Assembly (NCBI GenBank): GCA_018712425.1 | Contig: DVHA01000116.1 | Location: forward strand, 1-8,774 | Source of the DNA: Candidatus Faecivivens stercoravium | GTDB lineage: Bacteria > Bacillota > Clostridia > Oscillospirales > Ruminococcaceae | Direction: 5' to 3' | DNA length: 8,774 bases | Part shown: positions 1-5,269 of the stretch, piece after piece | How the letters are laid out: each line of letters starts with the position of its first letter | How positions within the stretch are numbered: position 1 is the first letter of the stretch | Program-made: the position numbers and the translations under genes | The notes under the pieces: generated by a model | Told to the model about the DNA's origin: nothing | What the model saw: only the letters and a program-made list of their open reading frames with translations | Database searches by the model: none

Positions 1-296
1 GCGAGGTGCCAGCTGATCGCCTCCCCTTCCCGGTCCGGGTCGGTCGCGAGGTAGATTTTATCCGACTTTTTAGCCGCCGCCTGGAGGCCCTTGATCGTCT
101 CCGACTGCTTGCGGATGTTTAAATATTTCGGGGTGAAGTCGTGGTCGACGTCGACTCCCAGCGTGCTTTTGGGCAGGTCGCGCACATGCCCCATCGACGC
201 CATCACCTCGTAGTTCTTGCCGAGGTATTTTTTTATTGTCTTCGCCTTCGCGGGCGATTCCACGATCACCAGATTGTGCATCGGTCCTTTTCGCAT
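1..296 (-). CDS. topA: DNA topoisomerase I, N-terminal part (runs off left edge)
   Basis: Type IA topoisomerase, which relaxes negatively supercoiled DNA behind polymerases by a single-strand break and passage. Only the first 98 codons are in the window, all within the N-terminal Toprim domain. The metal-binding residues of the fold are visible: Glu13 in VIVESPAKAK near the start, the MGHVRDLP block at about 35-42, and the acidic DPDREGE motif at about 86-92 followed by AISWHL. The catalytic tyrosine lies beyond the window. The start is taken as the ATG at 296 because AAAGGAAG lies nine bases upstream; the ATG at 281 is an alternative with poorer spacing. It follows dprA on the same strand after a 171-bp gap with no convincing promoter, the usual dprA-topA order of Firmicutes, so co-transcription is likely. 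Identity is secure. Confidence 0.97.
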   Translation of the reverse strand, partial: MRKGPMHNLVIVESPAKAKTIKKYLGKNYEVMASMGHVRDLPKSTLGVDVDHDFTPKYLNIRKQSETIKGLQAAAKKSDKIYLATDPDREGEAISWHL

Positions 297-360
297 CGGT
301 ACATTTCTTCCTTTCGTCCCTATCAAAACAAAAGCCGCCCGGTTTTCCCGGTCCAGGGGC

Positions 361-397
361 TTGAGGCCAGGCGGAAACCTTTTCCGCCGGCCCTCAA
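361..397 (-). repeat. Long imperfect hairpin in the dprA-topA gap
   Basis: An inverted repeat with a perfect 8-bp core (370-377 pairing with 381-388 around a 3-base loop), extended outward by CC/GG and a 6-bp arm (361-366 with 392-397) with one-base bulges on each side. On the minus strand it lies between the dprA stop and the topA start. No T-run follows directly; a T-rich stretch (CTTTTGTTTTG) lies about 30 bases further on. It may be a weak terminator, a processing site or part of a dispersed intergenic repeat: the flanking words CGGGAGT and CCCTGGACC recur in other gaps of this window. A smaller hairpin (CTGCGG/CCGCAG, 410-429) sits beside it. Confidence 0.55.
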
Positions 398-467
398 ACT
401 CCCGCCAATCTGCGGCAGGGCCCCGCAGGCAGCCAGACGGCCGCCCGCAGGCGTTAAAATGGATGGA

Positions 468-1760
468 TTACCGCGCCAGCCGGAAGCGGGAACCGGACAG
501 TGCCTCGACCGCCCCTTCCAGTTCCAGCTCGGTCAGCGTCTGAAGAAGTTCCCCGACCGGCAGCCCGCAGGCAGCCGCCAGGTCGTCGATGAGCCGGGGC
601 TCGTCGCTTAAAAGCGAGAGGATGCGGCTGCGGGGGGAATCTTCCGGGCTGAGGGTATAGGCAATCCCGGCGGCCGTCCGGAGGATCCCCGGCGGCTCCT
701 CCTGGCGGATTGTTTCGAGGAGGGTTTCCTCCTCCGGAGGGGGCGCCGGTTCCGGGGCGGAGACAGCCGGTTTTTCCGCCTTTTTCTTCCGGGATTTCGG
801 TTTTGGCAGCGGGATTTCCCCTTTTTCCTCCGGCTCGGTGATAAACAGCGGCTGCCGCTCGACCACCTCCGGGTGAAGGGTATCCTTATACCGGTTTAAA
901 TATTCCATCACAATATCGTAGGCCGAAAAGGCCAGCTTCGCCCCGTCCCGGATGTAGGAGGCGGCCCCCATGCAGCGGGCGTCGTAGATGCTGGAGGGCG
1001 GGATGCAGAAAAGGTCCTTGCCCTGGTCGATGGCGGCGTTGGCGGTGATCATCGCGCCGCTGCGGAGCGGCACCTGCCCCAGCAGGACGCAGTCGGCAAG
1101 CCCCGCAATCAGCCGGTTGCGGGCGTGGAAATACCCCGCCGGGACCTTACGCCCCGGTTCCAGCTCGGTGATGAGCGCGCCGCCGGTGGCGACGACCGCC
1201 TCTTTGAGGCCGTGGCTCTCTTTGGGGTAATCGACGTCGATCCCGCAGGCCAGCACCCCGACCGTCGGCCCGCCGCCCCGCATACAGCCGAGGTGGGCGT
1301 AGGAGTCGGTGCCAACGGCGCAGCCGCTGATAACGGCGGCGCCGGAACGGGCCAGCTGGTAGCAGATGTTGCCGGCGGCGCTTAGATAGTAGTCATAGGC
1401 CTTGCGGGTGCCGACGACCGAGACGCAGAGCCGGTTCCGGAGGCAGCCCAGGTCCCCCCGGACATAGAGGACCGGCGGCGGGCAGTAGATATGCATCAGG
1501 CTTTCGGGATACTCCGCGTCTTCCATCGTCAGCACCCTGCCGCCCGCCTTTTCGCACTTCCGGATGACCATTTCCGCCCGTTCGAGGGAAACGGTCTCTA
1601 CCGCTTTCAGGTCGTCCGGTTTTAAAAAGGGGTAAGCCGTCTTTTCCCGGTAGAAGGTCTCCGGGTCGGTCTCTTCCAGCAGTGCCACCACCCGCTCGCA
1701 GGCGACCGGGAAGCAGAGGGAGAGCCACACCCAATAGACTGCCTTGCTCTTCTGTTCCAT
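468..1760 (-). CDS. dprA: DNA processing protein DprA (Smf)
   Basis: DprA binds incoming single-stranded DNA during natural transformation and loads RecA onto it; it is also kept in many species not known to be competent. The 430-aa protein has an N-terminal helical region (about 1-105), then the Rossmann-like DprA fold (about 110-290) with VVGTRKA at 115-121, ISGCAVGTDSYAH at 144-156, ACGIDVDYP at 171-179, the FHARNRLIAGL block at 211-221 and SGAMITA at 234-240. A Lys/Pro/Glu-rich linker at about 315-365 leads to a predicted winged-helix domain (about 371-430), as in many DprA proteins. The total is longer than minimal DprA because of this linker. The position usually holding a V-E-A-like end of strand reads LLGQV here. 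ATG at 1760 is preceded by AAGGGAG and GGTGAG. luxS ends 33 bp upstream and topA follows, so the three may be one transcript. Confidence 0.95.
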   Translation of the reverse strand: MEQKSKAVYWVWLSLCFPVACERVVALLEETDPETFYREKTAYPFLKPDDLKAVETVSLERAEMVIRKCEKAGGRVLTMEDAEYPESLMHIYCPPPVLYVRGDLGCLRNRLCVSVVGTRKAYDYYLSAAGNICYQLARSGAAVISGCAVGTDSYAHLGCMRGGGPTVGVLACGIDVDYPKESHGLKEAVVATGGALITELEPGRKVPAGYFHARNRLIAGLADCVLLGQVPLRSGAMITANAAIDQGKDLFCIPPSSIYDARCMGAASYIRDGAKLAFSAYDIVMEYLNRYKDTLHPEVVERQPLFITEPEEKGEIPLPKPKSRKKKAEKPAVSAPEPAPPPEEETLLETIRQEEPPGILRTAAGIAYTLSPEDSPRSRILSLLSDEPRLIDDLAAACGLPVGELLQTLTELELEGAVEALSGSRFRLAR

Positions 1761-1793
1761 CTCACCGCGCTCCCTTCCCCCGGTATCCGGGCG

Positions 1794-2255
1794 TTATGCT
1801 TCGTACCGCATCTGTTCCGGCGTCCAGCCCGCCAATGTCTTCCCGAGGTTTTCCGCGTAAGCCTTGGCCTTCGGGAGGGAGTGGTCGAGGTAGTTGCCGC
1901 ACTCCCAGCGTTTGCTGCCGGGGATTTCCCCTTCGAAAGAGAGGATGAACGCACAGGTTTCCTGCACCAGCCGGATGGCGTCCTCTTTGGAGACCGAGTC
2001 CCGGGTAATGAAGTAGAACCCCGTCCGGCAGCCCATCGGCCCGACGTAGATGATCCGGTCGGAGAAGGGGGTGTTGCGGACGTAGGTGGCAAACAGGTGC
2101 TCGAAGGTGTGCAGCCCGTCGTTTTCCAGGTAGATACCGGCATTGGGGGTGACCATCCGGATGTCGTAGGTGACGCAGTCCCCGTCGATGCGGGAGAGGT
2201 ACATGCCGGGTTTTAATTTGTCGTGGTTGACGGTAAAGCTTTGGATTGTCTGCAT
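1794..2255 (-). CDS. luxS: S-ribosylhomocysteine lyase LuxS
   Basis: LuxS cleaves S-ribosylhomocysteine to homocysteine and DPD, the precursor of autoinducer-2, and so completes recycling of S-adenosylhomocysteine in the activated methyl cycle. The 153-aa product is the usual family length. Metal ligands are visible as His49 and His53 in HTFEHL and Cys119 in WECGNY. The catalytic Cys76 lies in GPMGCRTGF, and Glu52 is the expected general base. The start is the ATG at 2255, which gives the family N-terminus MQTIQSFTVNHDKLKPG and has AGGAGG seven bases upstream; the open frame extends further upstream but without family similarity. dprA starts 33 bp downstream. No convincing promoter could be assigned in the 216-bp gap upstream, so it may depend on one there that is weakly conserved or on read-through from the methyltransferase gene. 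Confidence 0.97.
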   Translation of the reverse strand: MQTIQSFTVNHDKLKPGMYLSRIDGDCVTYDIRMVTPNAGIYLENDGLHTFEHLFATYVRNTPFSDRIIYVGPMGCRTGFYFITRDSVSKEDAIRLVQETCAFILSFEGEIPGSKRWECGNYLDHSLPKAKAYAENLGKTLAGWTPEQMRYEA

Positions 2256-2358
2256 GGAAATCCTCCTGAATATTGAATTATTTTTTGGGTGCTGCGCACG
2301 CTTCGCTATAAATAGAGCAGCTGTGGACGGCTTCGGAAGTACGGAAAGTGAGCGCCTG

Positions 2359-2405
2359 GGAAAGGGCTCTGCCCTCTCCACTCCCGCAAGCCCTTTAAAA
2401 AGGGC
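2359..2405 (-). repeat. Twin hairpin module upstream of luxS
   Basis: Two adjacent inverted repeats lie in the gap between the methyltransferase gene and luxS. The first pairs 2359-2367 with 2371-2379 around a 3-base loop; on the minus strand all nine positions pair if one G-U is allowed. The second is a perfect 7-bp stem (2390-2396 with 2399-2405). The spacer reads GCGGGAGT on the minus strand, a word also found beside the dprA-topA hairpin. The layout resembles short modular repeats scattered between genes in gut Clostridia (recalled pattern, not searched). The AAAGGGC stem could also act as a weak terminator for the upstream gene, although no T-run follows. Confidence 0.5.
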
Positions 2406-2471
2406 CTGACCCTAAACTTTTGATCGCCGCACGTTTCTTTGTGATTCCAGTGGCAGCGCCGTTTTTTACGT

Positions 2472-3245
2472 TCAATCCATCCCCCGCGCCATCTCCCAGA
2501 TGAAGATGGTCGCCGCCATCGCCGCGTTAAAGGATTCCGCCCGCCCTTTCATCGGGATGGTGACCCGGTGGGTACACTTAGAGACCTGCTCGTCCGAAAG
2601 GCCGTTCCCCTCGTTGCCGATAAGGAGGATGCAGCCGGGGGGAAAACGGGTGTCGAGGATCGAGGGGGCGGAAGTGTCGACGACCGACGCGAAGCTCGTA
2701 AGCCCCGATTCCCGCAGGAACGCCTCCATTGGCGTCACCAGCACCGGCAGCCGGAAGGCGGAACCCATCGCCGCCCGCAGCACCTTGAGGCTATAGAGGT
2801 CACAGCTCCCCTCGCTCAACACCACCCCGTCCATCCCGAGGGCGTCGGCGGTGCGGATGACCGTGCCGACGTTGCCGGGGTCCTGTAACCCCCAGAGGCC
2901 GATATACTTCCCCGCCGGGTTTACGGCGAACCGGCTTTCCGGGATTTTGCAGACGGCGTAGACCCCCTGGGGGGACCGGGACTGGGCAAGGCGTCCGGCA
3001 GCCGCCCCCGAGACGAGGAAGGCCTGCCGGACGCCGGAAAGGGCCTCCAGCTCCTCCCGGCCGCTTTCAAGGCTCTCCCGGGTGAGGTAAGCGGCTTCCA
3101 CCTCGATGCCGCTGAGGACGGCCTCCTGAAGCAGCTTAAACCCCTCGAGGACAAACTTCCCCTCCTGGGCCCGGGCTTTTTTCTGGGATGCCAGCTTCAT
3201 ATACAGCTGCACCCGGGGGTTATCCTTCGAGCGAATCTCTTCCAT
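2472..3245 (-). CDS. TrmH/SpoU-family RNA 2'-O-ribose methyltransferase
   Basis: A SPOUT-class enzyme that moves a methyl group from S-adenosylmethionine to a ribose 2'-OH of rRNA or tRNA. The 257 aa show an N-terminal substrate-binding domain (about 1-105, with KFVLEGFKLLQEA at 30-42) and the C-terminal knotted catalytic domain. All three SpoU motifs are present: GLQDPGNVGTVIRTADALG at 119-137 (Asn125, Arg131), LLIGNEGNGLS at 207-217, and VTIPMKGRAESFNAAMAA at 228-245. It matches the type found near the L20 operon in Firmicutes; B. subtilis YsgA/RlmP, reported to modify the 23S rRNA A-loop, is the closest named candidate, but the exact target cannot be told from this sequence. ATG at 3245 has AAGGGG upstream. 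It has its own promoter (3298-3326) and lies downstream of rplT, consistent with a ribosome-related role. The product releases SAH, which LuxS helps recycle next door. Confidence 0.93.
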   Translation of the reverse strand: MEEIRSKDNPRVQLYMKLASQKKARAQEGKFVLEGFKLLQEAVLSGIEVEAAYLTRESLESGREELEALSGVRQAFLVSGAAAGRLAQSRSPQGVYAVCKIPESRFAVNPAGKYIGLWGLQDPGNVGTVIRTADALGMDGVVLSEGSCDLYSLKVLRAAMGSAFRLPVLVTPMEAFLRESGLTSFASVVDTSAPSILDTRFPPGCILLIGNEGNGLSDEQVSKCTHRVTIPMKGRAESFNAAMAATIFIWEMARGMD

Positions 3246-3263
3246 CCTGCCATCCCCTTCCCT

Positions 3264-3286
3264 GCCCGCCGGTCAAAAAAGCGGGC
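3264..3286 (-). other. 5'-end hairpin in methyltransferase mRNA leader
   Basis: A 6-bp GC stem (GCCCGC pairing with GCGGGC) encloses an 11-base T-rich loop, just after the expected transcription start from the promoter at 3298-3326 and upstream of the ribosome site. It may simply stabilise the mRNA 5' end. Too small to be a known riboswitch. Confidence 0.35.
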
Positions 3287-3297
3287 CATACACCGAT

Positions 3298-3326
3298 ATT
3301 ATCGCACGAAACGCGCGTTCTGTAAA
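3298..3326 (-). promoter_or_regulatory. Sigma-A promoter of the methyltransferase gene
   Basis: Minus-strand -35 TTTACA (3321-3326) and -10 GATAAT (3298-3303) are separated by exactly 17 bp. Transcription would start near 3291, about 45 bases before the ATG at 3245. The region upstream is A/T-rich (AAATTTTTACAATTA), which would help polymerase binding. Confidence 0.85.
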
Positions 3327-3646
3327 CAGGTAATTGTAAAAATTTGCGCAAATCGGGGCCACGCAGCGCACCTGATGGCCAAAAACAGCTTTTCCCACGT
3401 CGTTCACCCCCCCCGCGCGACCTGCTGCCTTTCGAAGACCGGCCTCCCACGGCCGGTCTCACGCGTTTGGAACGGGCAAAAAACGCCGCGGCGGGCAGCG
3501 GGTCCAGGGCCCGCGAGGGTCCTGGTCCATTGGGGTGAAACTTGGTCCCATCCAAGGGGAACCCTTGGTCGCTGCCATAAGGGCAGCGAAATGACCATTC
3601 AATACCTAAATATAAAGTGATTTCCACATTTCTCGCCGCAAGGCAT
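3327..3646. other. Gene-free stretch with several hairpins between rplT and the methyltransferase gene
   Basis: No reading frame here looks like a protein. The stretch is a chain of inverted repeats: GGCCA/TGGCC (3357-3380), a perfect 9-bp stem at 3436-3444/3451-3459, a terminator at 3478-3500, a CCAGG/CCTGG arm (3501-3528), a 7-bp stem at 3552-3558/3562-3568 and another at 3570-3576/3582-3588. A run of eight C lies at 3407-3414. The words CCCTGGACC and CCAAGGG and the hairpin chain resemble modular intergenic repeats of Clostridia. A small non-coding RNA ending at the 3478 terminator is possible, but I find no clear promoter for it. Confidence 0.6.
3478..3500 (-). terminator. Intrinsic terminator in the rplT-methyltransferase gap
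   Basis: On the minus strand, CGCTGC (3500-3495) pairs with GCGGCG (3489-3484; one G-U) around a CCGCC loop and is followed directly by six T (3483-3478). It sits about 170 bases downstream of the first rplT terminator, so it either catches read-through from the L20 operon or ends an unannotated small transcript. Confidence 0.75.
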
Positions 3647-3683
3647 AAGAAAAAACGCCCGGGCCATGGGGCCTGAGCGTTTA
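3647..3683 (-). terminator. Terminator of the infC-rpmI-rplT operon
   Basis: Starting 9 bases after the rplT stop, AAACGC and GCGTTT close a long stem; eleven further-in positions pair with one mismatch and one G-U around the loop CCAT. A run of six T (3655-3650) follows. This is a typical strong intrinsic terminator. Confidence 0.92.
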
Positions 3684-3691
3684 AAGCCGGA

Positions 3692-4045
3692 TTACAGCGC
3701 AGCCTTCGCCTTTTCGCAGAGGGAGGTGAAAGCGGCGGTATCGTGGATGGCGATCTCGGAGAGCATCTTGCGGTTCAGGGAGATGCCAGCCTTTTTAAGG
3801 CCGTTCATGAAGGTGGAGTAGTTCATGCCGTTCGCCTTGCAGCCGGCGGAGATGCGGGTGATCCAGAGGCGGCGGAAGTCGCGCTTTCTCTGTTTACGGC
3901 CGATATACGCCTTCTGGCCGGATTTGAAAACCGCTTCCTTCGCGGTGCGGAACAGCTTGCTCTTGCCGCCCCAGTAGCCTTTGGCGAGCTTGAGGGTTTT
4001 ATTTCTTCTTTTGCGCGTCATCATTGCGCCCTTTACACGTGCCAT
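3692..4045 (-). CDS. rplT: 50S ribosomal protein L20 (bL20)
   Basis: L20 binds 23S rRNA early in large-subunit assembly and, in Firmicutes and E. coli, also represses its own operon by binding the mRNA. The 117-aa product is of normal length and begins MARVKGAMMTRKRRNKTLKLAKGYWGGKS, with the basic N-terminal extension and the GRKQRKRDFRRLWITRI block at about 49-65. The C-terminal half, which carries the globular RNA-binding domain (NGMNYSTFMNGLKKAGISLNRKMLSEIAI), is intact. ATG at 4045 has GGAGGT eight bases upstream. It is the last gene of the operon, 45 bp after rpmI, and is followed by a strong terminator. Confidence 0.98.
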   Translation of the reverse strand: MARVKGAMMTRKRRNKTLKLAKGYWGGKSKLFRTAKEAVFKSGQKAYIGRKQRKRDFRRLWITRISAGCKANGMNYSTFMNGLKKAGISLNRKMLSEIAIHDTAAFTSLCEKAKAAL

Positions 4046-4090
4046 TCTATTTTACCTCCAAAGTCGGGATGTGGGTCTTGATTTGCGGGA

Positions 4091-4288
4091 TCAGCCGTAA
4101 GGCAGAAGCTTCTTGACGGCCTTTACGCAGGTCGCGTCGGCGTAAGCGGTGTTGCGCAGCTGGCGTTTCCGCTTATGGGACATCTTGGTGAGGATGTGGC
4201 GCTTGTTCATATGGGTGCATTTTACCTTACCGGACGCAGTCAGTGCAAAACGCTTTTTGGTCGCGCTGTGGGTTTTAATCTTCGGCAT
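4091..4288 (-). CDS. rpmI: 50S ribosomal protein L35 (bL35)
   Basis: A small basic protein of the large ribosomal subunit. The 65 aa match the family length and pattern: MPKIKTHSATKKRF at the start, HILTKMSHKRKRQLR in the middle and VKKLLPYG at the end. ATG at 4288 is preceded by AAGGAGGA with eight bases of spacing. It lies between infC and rplT in the order conserved through most bacteria; the 84-bp gap before it holds two tight hairpins that may affect its expression. Confidence 0.98.
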   Translation of the reverse strand: MPKIKTHSATKKRFALTASGKVKCTHMNKRHILTKMSHKRKRQLRNTAYADATCVKAVKKLLPYG

Positions 4289-4324
4289 ATTGTTGGTCCT
4301 CCTTATGGGTTTATAAACCAGGAA

Positions 4325-4370
4325 CGCGGGGGTACCCGCGGCTGTCTATTCAAAAAGCGGGCTTTTTGAA
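4325..4370 (-). other. Two perfect hairpins between infC and rpmI
   Basis: The first hairpin is a perfect 10-bp repeat (4349-4358 with 4361-4370, loop of two) that begins two bases after the infC stop; its distal arm holds five T. The second is a perfect 6-bp GC stem (CGCGGG/CCCGCG, 4325-4330 with 4335-4340, four-base loop). They could be a weak terminator, an mRNA processing point, or part of an L20-responsive structure, since E. coli L20 binds mRNA in the infC-rpmI region. The last option is inference only. Confidence 0.6.
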
Positions 4371-4372
4371 CC

Positions 4373-4891
4373 TTATTTCGCAGGCTTCGGGGAGATAAAC
4401 ATCGCCATGCTGCGGCCTTCCATCTTAGCAGGCTTGTCAATGACACCGAACTCCGCGACCGATTCTTTAAACCGGTCGAGCAGTTCCCGCCCGAGGTCGG
4501 TGTGCGCCATCTCTCTGCCGCGGAAGCGGACCGAGACCTTAACCTTATCCCCGCCCTGTAAGAAACGGGCGGCCTGGTTCACCTTGACCTGGAAATCGTG
4601 GGTATCGATGTTCATCGACATCCGCACTTCCTTGATATCCACCGTCTTCTGGTTCTTTCTGGCCTCTTTTTCGCGCTTCGCCTGCTCGTAACGGTATTTG
4701 CCGTAATCCATGATCCGGCATACGTTCGGGGTGGCCTGAGGCGCAATGTCTACAAGGTCAAGACCCTTTTCGGCCGCGATCTGGAGCGCCTGTCTGGTAG
4801 GCATGATGCCAAGCTGGCTGCCGTCGGCATCAATGACGCGGACTTCCTTCTCCCGGATGTCCTCATTGATGTGCAAGTCTTTTTTGCTAAT
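4373..4891 (-). CDS. infC: Translation initiation factor IF-3, with ATT start
   Basis: IF3 binds the 30S subunit, keeps it apart from 50S and checks the start codon and initiator tRNA. The 172-aa product has the N-domain (about 1-75, with INEDIREKEVRVID and the signature CRIMDYGKYRYEQ), a Lys/Glu/Arg-rich linker (AKREKEARKNQK) and the C-domain (about 85-172, with KEVRMSMNIDTHDFQVK and GDKVKVSVRFRGREMAH). No ATG, GTG or TTG sits at the family start. An ATT at 4891-4889 does, eight bases after a clean GGAGGT (4905-4900), giving (M)SKKDLHINEDIR. The open frame reaches an ATG at 4975, but that extra 28-aa segment is unlike IF3 and runs through the leader terminator. AUU starts that let IF3 repress its own translation are established for infC in E. 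coli and Bacillus. Confidence 0.96.
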   Translation of the reverse strand: MSKKDLHINEDIREKEVRVIDADGSQLGIMPTRQALQIAAEKGLDLVDIAPQATPNVCRIMDYGKYRYEQAKREKEARKNQKTVDIKEVRMSMNIDTHDFQVKVNQAARFLQGGDKVKVSVRFRGREMAHTDLGRELLDRFKESVAEFGVIDKPAKMEGRSMAMFISPKPAK

Positions 4892-5076
4892 GGTAAAGCA
4901 CCTCCGATACCTGTCGTAAGCAAAAATTTTCCGGCAACAAAAAAGCACGGTTCCAAAAAGAAGCCGCGCCCGCACTCTAATACGCGCCCTACCGATGGCC
5001 GCGTACCGATATACCTATCAACCCATCTAACACGAAAGCGAAGGGTGAGAACGGAGCGTTCTGCTTCATTTGTTGC
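4892..5076 (-). promoter_or_regulatory. Structured leader of the infC operon (L20-type leader expected)
   Basis: The leader runs about 185 nt from the expected start near 5076 to the infC start. It contains a small hairpin (AGAACG/CGTTCT, about 5048-5063), a 25-nt hairpin (TACGCG/CGCGTA, 4981-5005), a GC-rich segment and an intrinsic terminator at 4939-4969, roughly 50 nt before the start codon. In B. subtilis, L20 binds such a leader and causes early termination of infC-rpmI-rplT. The position, length and terminator fit that role, but I could not align it base by base with the known family, so the ligand is inferred from the operon. Confidence 0.7.
4939..4969 (-). terminator. Attenuator terminator in the infC leader
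   Basis: On the minus strand, GCGCGGCTTC (4969-4960) pairs with GGAACCGTGC (4954-4945), with G-U pairs and one mismatch, around a TTTTT loop, and six T follow (4944-4939). It lies between the promoter and infC, so it must be conditional. The pairing is better as minus-strand RNA than on the plus strand, which supports action on this transcript. Confidence 0.8.
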
Positions 5077-5082
5077 CTTATC

Positions 5083-5111
5083 AGTATAGCACATCCGCCC
5101 CGGCCTGTCAA
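5083..5111 (-). promoter_or_regulatory. Strong sigma-A promoter of the infC-rpmI-rplT operon
   Basis: Minus-strand -35 TTGACA (5106-5111) is a perfect consensus, and -10 TATACT (5083-5088) differs by one base, with a 17-bp spacer. This strength is expected for ribosomal-protein genes. It is divergent from the lipoprotein promoter about 90 bp away. Confidence 0.93.
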
Positions 5112-5199
5112 GGCAGGATCCCAGCAGATGGAAAACGAATCGGTAGATTTTAACGGATATTTTTTTGTGCAATTTCCCATTTAAATTCGCGTTTTGTCC

Positions 5200-5228
5200 T
5201 TGTAAACGGAAGGTAAATATGGTAAAAT
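5200..5228 (+). promoter_or_regulatory. Probable promoter of the lipoprotein gene
   Basis: -35 TTGTAA (5200-5205) and -10 TAAAAT (5223-5228) are spaced by 17 bp, giving a start near 5235 and a leader of about 35 bases before the ATG at 5270. An A/T-rich tract upstream (about 5140-5185) could act as an UP element. Confidence 0.7.
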
Positions 5229-5269
5229 TGTGTAAAAGAGATAATTCCGTTTCGTGGGAGGTGCGTTTT

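Noticed and set aside
2256..2381. N-terminal extension of luxS to 2381
   Set aside because: The extra 42 residues are unlike LuxS and cover the hairpin module; the ATG at 2255 has AGGAGG and the conserved start.
2256..2471. A promoter for luxS
   Set aside because: TATTTA/TATAGC-like words near 2310 lack a credible -35 at the right distance, so no call was made.
3436..3459. Perfect 9-bp stem as a terminator
   Set aside because: It is stable but no T-run follows on either strand, so it was kept only as part of the hairpin chain.
3220..3627. A 135-aa minus-strand ORF spanning the rplT-methyltransferase gap
   Set aside because: It runs through a terminator, a promoter and several hairpins, has low-complexity composition and no ribosome site; it is an open frame by chance in GC-rich DNA.
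4892..4975. Upstream extension of infC to an ATG at 4975
   Set aside because: The added residues have no IF3 similarity, lie over the leader terminator and bypass the clean GGAGGT that serves the ATT start.
4989..5069. A 26-aa ORF in the infC leader (MKQNAPFSPFAF...) with an AAGG upstream
   Set aside because: Its ribosome site would be at or beyond the mRNA 5' end given the promoter, and an RNA-binding L20 mechanism needs no leader peptide.
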